64,000 nt of DNA from positions 14,865,675 through 14,929,674 of the forward strand of contig NC_087076.1 of assembly GCF_026151205.1 (NCBI RefSeq), in the 5' to 3' direction. A model generated the notes under the pieces. It worked only from the letters and a program-made list of their open reading frames with translations. It ran no database searches and had not been told where the DNA came from. The position numbers and the translations under genes were made by a program. Numbering within the stretch: the stretch's first letter is position 1; every line of letters starts with the position of its first letter. This stretch comes from Bolinopsis microptera (taxonomy: Eukaryota > Ctenophora > Tentaculata > Lobata > Bolinopsidae). Positions 34,995 through 51,800 of the stretch are shown here, one piece after another.

Positions 34995-37079
34995 TTACTC
35001 TTGAGGTTTACGTTTGGAGAGGGCCCCTGTTAGCTCTGCGTTCATAACTCTTGACATGGTCTTCTTTTCAGAGAGTTTGGTTAACGACCTCACTCCATTA
35101 ACGATGTCACGTGTCTTACCTGGATTTGGACAGTTAAGTTAATCGTAATTACCTCATAATTTTGTGATGATTACTGAAGAATGATTACCACGTTACCAAA
35201 CAGCATACTTTAAATTGGTATACTTCAACTTTAAATTAATTAATGATTATTAAAATTGTACCAAGGAAGCGATCAAAATTACTTAAAATAACCACAATCC
35301 ATCAAGAAAAATAACGAACTTACCGAAATAAACACCCTCTATTTGCTGTCGAATGTTGTTCTCCATGCCCTCAACCAGCGTACCGATGTTAACGACGTGC
35401 CCTGAAAATGCAACCTGATTATTTTCTGAGCTTCACGACAAAGACATTTTGTCATTTATAGTGGGACATCTTTACTATAACCCTACGTCAACTAAAAAGC
35501 ACTCAACCAACATCGTACTCTTTATAATAGAATGTGGCGGGTCAGCTAGTAAATAGCTGATATTAGCCGCCTCCCCGATATTATCACCAGCTTTACATTT
35601 TCTAGTTACTATAATCAGTATTTTGCCCTTGTCTGATCACCAAATCACCGTTATCTGAGTGTAAATCCTCCTCTTTCTGTCTCATCAGACTGCCTCCAAT
35701 GTTCATCTCATACTGTGAGTCTCCGTCCCGGTGCCTCATCCTCGTCATCACTGTAGTTGTCAGCTTGTAATGTGATGGTCTACCCAGTCTCTCTGTGACC
35801 TGTAACGTTGTGTGTTCTAAAAATAGCAGATGGGAGGGGTTGTGAGAACTGTTTTAAAGATAGTGATTGCGGTGGCCTGGGGTTCACTATGGTATAAGCT
35901 TATATTAAGGGAGGTAAAACATGGATCGAAATATTATAATTTTGAAAGTACAGATTTCGTATGTTCTAAATAAAAACCTCCATAATGTTTATTGCATCCC
36001 AACTGCCGCTGTTTTCTCCAATTATCGTCTTTTTAATGAGGATGGCAGCAGCAAACCCATTGTCAATGTCCCACACATAAACCGAAGATAGTGCCTCTTC
36101 GCCGTAGTACATGTCCATGTAGATCTGAAAAACTAATCGTAACTTCAAACTACTCAAAATACAATTTACACACTTTGGCTCGGGGCAAATTCAGCTCACA
36201 CACTACCACAAGAGTTCAGAACATTCCTTTTCCTCTCCAGCCATGCACATTGTACACACTAATCACACTGCGACACAGCTCTCAGCATCCACACAGCATC
36301 CACACAGCATCCACACAGCTCACAGCATCCACACAGCTCACAGCATCCACACAGCATCCACACAGCTCACAGCATTCCACTCTTCATAGTTTACCTTAAT
36401 AATTTGGTCTCGGAAGAAAAAGCTGTTTGTTCCAAGGAGATGATTTTGATACTATGAACAGGAAATATTCAACCAAAATGTATCTGGAATAGAAGTATTA
36501 GGTGATACATTTTTCCCAATTTACCAATTGGGAAAGAATGGAAATAAAATCATCTCAAGTAATAATTTCACTATATATACAGATGAAAATGATTCAATTG
36601 CTGTGATATGAAATAATCTGTGGAATTTTATACCTTGAATGCATCATTAAGTTCCTCTTCAATTACTCTCAGTTGAATGGGTGGATGGTACCCGTCTGCT
36701 ATGTAAGGATAATACAAGTTACTCCAAGGGGATCTGTAACTGTCACCATCCCTGAATTGATGAAGTTTGATGTTACATAATATATGCATCATGCATAGAG
36801 AGAAATTACTTGAGACTAAAAGATGAAATAACTCGGTAACAAATATCGACAGGATACAATGTTGAAATTTTACCTATTGTAATCACAAATAATGAAATCC
36901 AACTCTTTCTCGTCATCTGTCTTCGTACTGAGTGGCTGATCAACAGCTGACAGAAGTTCCTCAGTCAAAGATGGGCACAAATCGATAAGATCTCCAAGGT
37001 GTTTATTAGTTTTTTGAGGTGGAACCCTTCGCATCAAATCCAGAGCACGCTCCAACTTTTTCTCATCATTATGTGCCAT
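34995..37079 (-). CDS. CAPZB: F-actin capping protein subunit beta, complete, six exons
   Basis: Beta subunit of the CapZ heterodimer that caps actin barbed ends. Exons in coding order: 37079-36874, 36751-36634, 36124-35978, 35799-35649, 35401-35324 and 35119-34995; total 825 bp, 274 residues plus stop, matching the family's usual 270-277. Landmarks: ERALDLMRRVPPQ, LIDLCPSLTEELLSAVDQPL, DYNRDGDSYRSPWSN, SSVYVWDIDNGFAAAILIKK, HYKLTTTVM, MNIGGSLMRQ, and the C-terminal GVYFGKTRDIVNGVRSL tentacle region. The start MAHNDEKKLERALD fits vertebrate MSDQQLDCALD; an in-frame Met 15 codons upstream is less likely. The two-exon join at 35978/35799 uses an acceptor after gttacag, not an earlier ttttag, because only that keeps frame. 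Confidence 0.97.
36278..36376. repeat. Short CAGCATCCACACAG tandem repeat in a CapZ beta intron
   Basis: Irregular repeats of cagcatccacacag and cacagct units in the intron between exons 36124 and 36634. Confidence 0.8.
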
Positions 37080-39135
37080 ATCTGTGTGAAGTACAACGAA
37101 TTGATTGATCTTTGATGCACACAAAATAATTGTGAAATGTTAACTTACAACATCATAATATCAAATCAAACAATATCCACCTTGCAAAAGGAATAATTAT
37201 GGTAACCATATCACTGAAACATTCAAAGTTAACATATTCTTAATAAGGCAGCTTACTTTAGAGAAACAATTAAATTCCCAGAACATCTAACTAAAGAAGA
37301 ATGCTAATGTTCTATAAACACAATAGTGCAATGTTCACATTAGACACTCCCTTTGTGATATCTCCATGCTCAAGATGCTGGCTCAGCAATCTAGGAGAAG
37401 CCCAGTGAACAAAAATAACTTTTACCTTCAAAATGTAGGTGTTTAATGAATTATCGCATAAAGTAACAATGTTTTTAGCACATTCAATTCTTGACTGATT
37501 ATTTTTTATATGTGTGGTAAATAGGGGCGCAGTAAATCGGGGTTTTACTGTATACGGCTTATTAAACAAGGGATCCGGCATGAGGGTCAGGGAAACTGGC
37601 TAACGTGTCATTTATGAAACAAAATCCCATCTGGTGGTCTTCCATAATCTTGAAATACAACTGGTCGAATGATTCCACAAAACTCATTATGGTATAGTTA
37701 CCCTTGAACTAATCACACTAGAATAAAACCAACTCCAAACAGAAGTCTTATGTATATTGTATAACCACACCAGTGGCGTAACGAAAGGCCCTGCTGACCC
37801 CGCTGTGCAGGGGGGCGCCGTCTTAGGGGGGCGCCAAATCGTCGATTGAATGTGGGACAATTTCGAAAACTTAACTAAAGTACTAGCAAAACTGCGCGTT
37901 TTGCTCTAGATACACACTTTTTTAGAGATTTTACCGGCGTATTCTTTAAAATCACCTAATTTGTTCAATTTTAGGGAGGGGCACCAAAAGGGGAGGGGGC
38001 GCCAACAGGGGGGCGCTTTTTTCGGCAGGGGGCGCCAACAGGCAACGTTACGCCACTGAACCACACCATCCCAAACCCACCTTGCATCAAATCACATGTA
38101 ACAAAAAAATGTTCACCAGCGGACCTCTATTACACAAAATTGCCGCTTGCCTGACAGCCAATGGCCATTTAATGCATTAGGGATACCATCCCTGGGATGT
38201 ATTGCCAGAGTGGTCATCACATAATGGTTCAATAGACTAGATGGGCTCATAAAAAGCAGTACCCTTCGATGTCATTTGTTAAGTGGTCGTCAAACAGGTG
38301 AGGGGAGGTTTCCGACCATACAGCAACAAAAATGTGTGAAATAACTAATATGTAATAGGGGTGGCCTGGGTGACAGTCATTATGTCAAAACTATATCACA
38401 TGGTTTATTACAATTTATCCCTTTTCCTGATCATAAATGTTTTCTAAATAAATTAAATAAAACGGTAAGACTTTTTAAAATATGAGTGGAATTTATAAGA
38501 ACCCTTTTGTAATAAATACAGCCCATCGACAATTCAATTAGCAAGTAAAGTTAATTAATTAAATGTAAAAATCTGCTATTTTCACAGCAACACTGCTATT
38601 CAATCTTCTTTCTCCTTTAAGAACAATGTGCATTGACTGTTGTTCTCAGAGGAATTTGTTTCCCTTTGAATCAATCAAACTAGATGAATTGTTGTAAATA
38701 CTGAGATCAAACTATCAATCTACAGGCTATCGTTAAACATGTAGCAAGGCGTCATCTTCAGTGACATAAGCCCTAGAAATTGTAAAAAGTTAGTAAAACC
38801 CAAAATTCCTTAAAAAAACTGTTGTTCTCAATAGGTCAAATCTCAACCTTTTCCTGATTAATTTCATCGCCTCACTACATCATTGATCATGAATATTGAA
38901 TTGTTTTTCTTCAAAACTTTAAAAGTATTCAAACAATATAATTTTTTTTTTTAAAGAAAAAGGGGGGACCCCCAACCCATGTAGCTGAAACACCCCACAG
39001 CAAGTAGACAAAAGTGGCTCTTTCTTGTGAAAAATGTATCACTGTATCAACTACCTGCCGAGGCGGTGGGTTGGGAATCCCCCTGGGATCATTTCGTCCG
39101 TAAAATTTTACACAACATAAAAGCTACAATAAGTT
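37080..39135. other. CapZ beta upstream region and AT-rich DNA
   Basis: The CapZ beta promoter should lie just above 37079, but no clear TATA box is visible. The only defined feature further out is the hAT-type MITE at 37771-38058. The rest, including a polyT and purine stretch near 38940, shows no ORF with homology. Confidence 0.5.
37771..38058. mobile_element. hAT-type MITE, 288 bp
   Basis: Terminal inverted repeats CAGTGGCGTAACG and its reverse complement CGTTACGCCACTG lie at the ends, flanked by a perfect 8 bp duplication, aaccacac (37763-37770 and 38059-38066). The interior has GC-rich ggggggcgccaa blocks at both ends. No ORF. The CAGTGGCGTAAC terminus and 8 bp duplication are typical of hAT families. 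Confidence 0.9.
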
Positions 39136-40005
39136 ATGTGTCCCGAGCTGTATAAATATCTTGTTAATACCTACAGAAAAGCAGCGAAATTGTACATACC
39201 AAACTCCAAGGGTTTGTTTATTTTATCCCAAGAAGGTACTACTCAGGGGGACAACTGTGCTCCTGCATTTTACTCCTGTAGCCTGATGCCCCTTCTGGAC
39301 AAACTCCCCACAGAGCCACCAGATATTTCTCCTGTGGTCTTTGAGAACACAAAACCACCCCAGAAGCCTCCTGAGGAGCACGATAGGATTAAGACACCAC
39401 CAGATACAACTCCAGATATGACTCCAGAGGTTAATAAGCCCACCAACGAAGCTGCTAAACACATATGGTTTGCAGATGATTCTGGAGCAGCAGGAAGGCT
39501 TAAAGCCCTGAAGATTTGGAGGGATTCCATACAGGCATCTGGCCCTGTTTACGGCTATTTTCCCAAACCGTCCAAGACCTGGCTTATTGTTAAAGAGGAG
39601 TATCTGGAGGACTTCGCCGCTTCGACGCGCCACGCGAACTAGCATTCTTGCTTCGCATCGATCGTCGATCTTTCGATCTTTCGATCGTTGACATCGTCAA
39701 CCAAAGGAGTATCAAGAGGAAGCCAAGTCTCTCTTCCCCGACCTTAACATCACCACCGAAGGTTGTCGTTATACCTGGGTTCCTTTATTGGTACAGAGTC
39801 TGGAAAGAACAATTTTATCCAAGCCAAATGTGTTGAATGGATAGAAGAGATCGAGGGATTGGCATCAATTGCACATTATGAGCCACACCTTGCTTACGCC
39901 ACTTTTGTTTACGGCTCCTCCTGCAGATGGTCTTTCCTGATGAGGACCACCCCTGACATAGCAGTGAACTTGCAACCCATTGAGGACAAGATCAATATGT
40001 ATTGA
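39136..40005 (+). pseudogene. Decayed reverse-transcriptase ORF with nested MITE
   Basis: The frame from 39136 contains reverse-transcriptase palm pieces (EGTTQGDNCAPAFY, then HIWFADDSGAAGRL and YFPKPSKTWLIVKEEY). It is cut at 39605 by a 101 bp insertion and resumes at 39714 with EEAKSLFPDLNITTEGCR. One extra base near 39772 shifts frame, after which LGSFIGTESGKNNF and the closing RWSFLMRTTPDIAVN are read from another frame. WFADD corresponds to the catalytic YxDD box. The family is a repetitive invertebrate reverse transcriptase; I cannot assign its class. An internal Pro/Thr-rich stretch of about 45 residues is unusual. Clearly non-functional. Confidence 0.75.
39605..39705. mobile_element. 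101 bp MITE inserted in the reverse-transcriptase ORF
   Basis: The insert starts TGGAGGACTTCGCCGCTTCG and ends GACATCGTCAACCAAA. It is flanked by a perfect 8 bp duplication, ggagtatc (39597-39604 and 39706-39713). Removing one copy and the insert restores the reading frame of the host ORF at this point. A second copy lies at 57497-57613. Confidence 0.88.
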
Positions 40006-40261
40006 TTCTTCTGTGGAAAATAAAAATTGTATTTTACTTAAAATTGTATTTTAATTCACATAGCCATGTGTCTACGCGTACTGCGTGACGCGCTTGTTAC
40101 TGCAAGCGAGAGGGCTCTGGTTAGAGCAAGTATTTTAATTGTGCTTATCTGGGCCCCAGCATTTGAAACTGACTTGAATCGATGTATTTTGACCGCTGAT
40201 TTAAACGTGCACCGACAACCGAGTTGATTTAATTAACAATTTCAATCATTTTCATACGTTG

Positions 40262-40345
40262 TATGACCCACCGCGCACGAGTGCGCGGCTCCCCCTGTAT
40301 CGTAGAAACTTTACAGTGAAATGTGAAACGACGATGGGGGTCACG
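40262..40345. repeat. Dispersed CpG-rich hairpin repeat, copy 1
   Basis: Contains the perfect palindrome ccgcgcacgagtgcgcgg followed by ctccccctgtatcgtagaaa. A similar sequence in the opposite orientation is at about 56725-56820, including the flanking tgaaacgac and gggggtcacga segments. Confidence 0.75.
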
Positions 40346-40479
40346 ACGTGATAAAAATACAACATAGCTATTGTGTCAAAATTACACTAGCGTAATCATT
40401 CGGAACCCCCTCAGCTGATTTCCAGACCGAAAATCGTCGGGAATCTCAATGTCGGGATTGACTTTGTAGCGCGATGCGT

Positions 40480-41215
40480 TATTGTGCCGCGCCGCGCACT
40501 CAATGAGGCTTCTCTCGCTTGTAGGTTTACAACCTACCAGGACGCGCGCCGCGCCGAGTTGGACTCGTCAACGGTCCAATATATGGAACAGATATTTTAC
40601 GAGTATCACCCGTTAATCTCTCGCTAGATCGGCTATTGTGCCGCGCCGAGCTGCGATGAATTGACATCGTCAAATAAGGATTGACTTCACTAGCTGCAAC
40701 CCCTTTGTTGATCTCGCGCGAGAGAGGTTTACAACATACAACGTGTATGGTGTAGCAAAGCAAGCGTGACAATGCGCGCGAAGACGTCCTCTATGCTCTG
40801 TGCTCTAACGTGACAATTATCAAGGGCCCAGGTTTTCTACACGTTCGCGTTGTATACCTCTCTCGTGTACGATCAAAAGGGGTTGCAGCGTGTGTCAAGC
40901 CCAGGTTATATCAGGCTAGACAGTTTCTTTTACTTTTTACCAATTTGTAACCACTCCATCTGTTATCAGTTTTACACAATGAGTAACGGGTGATACTCGT
41001 AAAATATCTGTTCCATATATTGGACCGTGTTCCATATATTGGACCGTCGACGAGTCCAACTCGGCGCGCGTCCTGGTAGGTTGTAAACCTACAACACTGA
41101 ACACAATGATAAATGATTACTAGCGTAATCATTGACACACGCTGCAACCCCTTTTGATCGCGCGCGGCCGGCCGCCGTGCACGAGAGGTATACAACGTAA
41201 TCATTGACCCCCTCA
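40480..41215. repeat. CpG-rich cluster of nested inverted repeats
   Basis: Two nested inverted pairs are visible. Outer sequence 40519-40612 (gtaggtttacaacctaccag through gatattttacgagtatcacc) matches the reverse complement of about 40985-41095, where one 20 bp piece is doubled. A second pair, 40848-40895 (gttgtatacctctct...) and about 41135-41200, surrounds it asymmetrically. Many CGCGCG and GGCGCGCC words make this an island of CpG in AT-rich DNA. ORFs here are shadows of the hairpins. Confidence 0.75.
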
Positions 41216-41748
41216 GTGATCAGGAAATAAATGAACGATCCCGAACAGGTTTTCGCTCATTTATGTCATTACACATTAGGTCAGGAGAGGTAATTTTATA
41301 TTGTACATAAACTTTTAGTTCATAGACCCCTTCTCTAATACATAATAGCTCAGTTCTACATGTAAGTGTAACCTTTACTCATGGTCGATTACGAAAGGTT
41401 AGACAGTAACGGGATGTCTCACGTGAGTTGAGTATGTCAGTCATCTTATTTTAGCCCCCAGCTAAACGGTTAATTTGTTAGTTTGATAACTTCAAACTCC
41501 CATCGGCCATATCTTGAGAATATATTAACAGTACGTTGCCGGTTCAATATTTTAACGCACTCGCTCACAAAGACACTTAAATGTTATATAAATCTGTTTT
41601 GAATGTATAATAGAGGTATAAATAAAACAAGATATCTTAGTTCAATTGTATCACTGGGATCTATAGAACGTGAGTATCAATAACTTACAAAAATCAAATT
41701 CATATCATATTAAGAACCAAGAGTCTTCATACTCTATAATTTTCATCT

Positions 41749-48730
<6,982 letters not shown>

Positions 48731-49057
48731 ACTAAAACAGGCAATTAGTTAATATAATATAATTATTAGTATAATATAAGTAGGAATTAAATTTGTTACA
48801 AATTAAAATTTAGAAACTGAAACTATGTAATAGACACAGAATCCATCACATTTATTGTGCATGTTATGTCGAAGTTAAGAGACCTCAGCCGTTTAATTAT
48901 CATAAACATTATCACAAGAGGAGGAACTGGCATCAAATGTTTCGAATCATTTTGGAAGGTTTGGTTTTGGTACCAGGAACAGTAGTAGCGAGAGTTTATT
49001 GAGCTTTATTGTAGAACATGATCTTTTTATTTGTAACACAGCATTTTAGCATCCTAG

Positions 49058-49810
49058 GGGGGTGATGCAACGTCAATTAATGTCAATTAATGTCAATTAA
49101 TGTCAATGTCAGTTTTGCAAAATTTTGGAATACTGACATTAATTGACACGATATTTTTCGACCAGAGATTATGTAGTTCTACCATATTTTTAGCACTTTA
49201 GAACGTTTTCATCATCAATTTATTCACTACTATCACATATGGAAATGTGAAATGTGAAAAAAATTCAGATCATTAAACAATAAAACTAAAATAATACGGT
49301 TTTCCGAAATTTAATTTTCTTAAATGGGCGTGGCCATCCAAGGGCGTGGTTCTCAACATCATCAGAACTTAAAACCCACATTAAACGAAATGACTTCATG
49401 ACATTTATGTTTGAATAACGAATCTTAAACAGCTAACATTACTCCTTCATACTAAAAAAGCCGATTCTAGATATTTTACCTGTATAAGAAACCAATAATT
49501 TATGGGCGTGGCCGGTGGGGACCGAAGATGGAAGAGTTGGAAGCTGAAATTTTTTTTGGTGGTCTTTGAACCTAAGGATCAACAGATAAGAACATACTCA
49601 TAATTATTCAAGGACATTTTGTTTTTTTTTAACCGGTCTAACTTACATAGACGTGAATATCTTGAATATTTATCGAATAATGATAATCTCAAATTTCAAG
49701 ACAAATTAATGTCAATTAATGTCAATTAATGTCAATTAATGTCAATTAATGTCAATGTCAGTTTGGGGTTTTTATGGAATACTGACATTAATTGACGTTG
49801 CATCGCCCCC
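49058..49810. mobile_element. hAT-type MITE, 753 bp, upstream of ATP synthase alpha
   Basis: The ends are GGGGGTGATGCAACGTCAAT and, inverted, GGGGGCGATGCAACGTCAAT. A perfect 8 bp duplication, catcctag, flanks it (49050-49057 and 49811-49818). Just inside each end are tandem 10 bp units (tcaattaatg): three on the left and five on the right, followed by tgtcagtttt or tgtcagtttg and ggaatactgacattaattga. No ORF. It starts about 330 bp upstream of the ATP5F1A start codon. Confidence 0.88.
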
Positions 49811-50803
49811 CATCCTAGTAGACATATTGCGACGCGTACTGGCTGGTTGAAGGACTATGCTTCATCTGACAAGAGTGCTAAGAAACCTGTGTATAGTCAA
49901 ATTGACTATGTTATTTGCCGGACACGGAGCAGGGGGGGGGGGGGGGGGGGGTTCAGGTACTTAGTGCTGTATGTGTTGTCGACTAAGTGCAGTTTTGGAA
50001 TTTACAAAAAGGACCCACCCACCCCTTTCACGGAACTAACTGCTTTTTCGGATAATATTTAGGACACCCACCCCCTTTTGCGGTACTAACTGTTGAGAAA
50101 TCACGGTATTAACTGTGTCTTGGTATATAAAATAAGATACCCACCCAGAAATTGCTTTAAACAGCTCATTAAGGCCAGAGGGGGGGGGGGGGGGGGGGGC
50201 ATTTACCCCCTGGGGTAAATGGCACTTTTCTAGTTGTAACATATTTGATAATGGCTACTGGAGTGTATCACGTTATCAGCACAGACTAAGAACATTATCA
50301 TTATATAGATTTTGATTATAATTTTAGTCTAGTATTTGAACAATTTGTTGTCGTTTAGCCATTTTTGATTAATAAATTTTATGAGACAGTTTTCTCACAT
50401 ATTGCCAATTTTGTCAGCATGAATACGAAGTTGTTACTTTGAAACGTCGTTTATCCTAACAGTGCAGTATCATTTGTCGAAATCAGAATAATCAGCAATT
50501 ATTTGGAACTCCCAAAAACTGTCTATCATGTACTAACTGTTTTTTCTGTGAAATGAGCAGCAGACCCACCACTTAGTACACAAGTACTAACTGCGTTTTG
50601 GAAGAAAATATGACCCAACGTCACGTACGGTTCTGACCTCATGACCCCCCGCGCGGAGCAAAAGAATACTACAAAATGCAAGATCCTATGCATGCGCTTC
50701 TCTAAGTTTGATCACAAGATCGTGGCCTGGTAGCAACTATCCTTACTAGAAAACCTTATCATGCACACAAGACTAAGCCGAAACCCAAGCGGTACAATGA
50801 AAG
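49811..50803. other. Non-coding stretch with two long G tracts
   Basis: Poly-G runs occur at about 49931-49950 and 50179-50199, on the same strand, with short imperfect repeats of gacccaccc-acccctttcac between them. Otherwise no gene. The region beyond 50280 shows nothing I can name. Confidence 0.6.
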
Positions 50804-50922
50804 AACCTTAGACTGAAGTTAACCTTAGACTGAAGTTAACCTTAGACTGAAGTTAACCTTAGACTGAAGTTAACCTTAGACTGAAGTTAACCTTAGACTG
50901 AAGTTAACCTTAGACTGAAGTT
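50804..50922. repeat. Seven-copy 17 bp tandem repeat
   Basis: Perfect tandem copies of aaccttagactgaagtt directly abut the left edge of a dispersed foldback repeat (50925-51160). Confidence 0.95.
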
Positions 50923-50924
50923 AA

Positions 50925-51160
50925 GGGGGGTCTTCATCAAAATTCTCTCAAAATTGACTTTATAGTTGTTTCTGATAGAGGGGAGTGATATTTACCAGTT
51001 GCTTTTGGTCCCATGGAAAATTATTGTTCCTAACCGAAATTATCGCTGGTTTAAGATAGATAGATTTTTAGACTCGATTTTCAGAACTCACGATTGAAAA
51101 TCGCTTGCGCAATACAATTACACATAATCTCTATCAGAAACAACTATTAAAAAACAACTT
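50925..51160. repeat. Dispersed foldback repeat, copy 1
   Basis: Contains atagttgtttctgatagagg near its left and the inverse ctctatcagaaacaactatt at its right. The left half is similar, inverted, to 63230-63365; the right half (gatagatttttagactc... acacataat) is similar, direct, to 63145-63225. The two copies therefore differ by an internal inversion. Confidence 0.75.
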
Positions 51161-51240
51161 AAGATGGGATAGAACTGTGTTACGTGCAAAGATAAACAGA
51201 GTGCAAGAAGTGATAAAGCATCATCTCAAATATTAGCTGC

Positions 51241-51600
51241 AGACCATCTTGCCATGATAATTGGATCAACAGATGAGTCAAGACAGATGTTTGAAGCTGT
51301 TAAACAACTTACCAATGCCAGAACCACTCGACCTATCAGTGCACAATGAAAAAGGCCATGTTATAGCTACAGGCATTGAAAATGGAGACTGGTTTGAGAA
51401 TCATTTTGTAGGAGAGGAATCACCTCTAGAACCGTATGTTGGCATTCATCACCAACAACGGTGCTTATGTTTGGATGTTATTTTACACTGTCACCGGCAG
51501 ATGGACTGAATCAAGTGACAACGGACCCCAGTTCACCTTGTGGGAGTTCAAACAGTTCTGTGAGCAGTGCAGTAGGGTATCAAACGTCACAAGATAATTC
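51241..51600 (+). pseudogene. Retroelement debris: non-LTR linker and LTR-type integrase pieces
   Basis: From 51241 a broken frame gives DESRQMFEAVKQLTNART and HVIATGIENGDWFENHF, typical of the segment before reverse transcriptase in non-LTR elements. From about 51514 another frame reads SDNGPQFTLWEFKQFC, the catalytic-core stretch of a Ty3/gypsy-type integrase. Both are short and frameshifted; neither can function. Confidence 0.6.
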
Positions 51601-51616
51601 CACTACTACGAACAGA

Positions 51617-51800
51617 GTCTTCATTTTCAGAACTGTTAACGTTTCACAGCCTTCGACCTTCGTCATTTTATATAAACAAACGAACTCTAACATAATTGTC
51701 ATAACTTATTTACATATAGTAGAAATTAAATTAATAATTTAAAAAAGTTTAAAAACTGTTAATTTTAAAAATTCGAGATATTCATTCCCTTTCTCTTGCA
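51617..51800 (-). mobile_element. Inverted 3' end of a CR1-like non-LTR element
   Basis: Read on the minus strand this matches, over about 180 bp with scattered differences, the sequence at 56056-56262 that follows the stop codon of the plus-strand element. It includes agagaaagggaat, acatatagtagaaattaaat (plus-strand reading) and a gtgaaa-gtt-acagttctga segment. The plus-strand reverse-transcriptase fragment begins at once on its right. Confidence 0.75.

Noticed and set aside
40527-41204. Minus-strand ORFs of 81 and 97 codons
   Set aside because: They are mirrored readings of the CpG-rich inverted repeats, and share peptides only because the DNA is duplicated.
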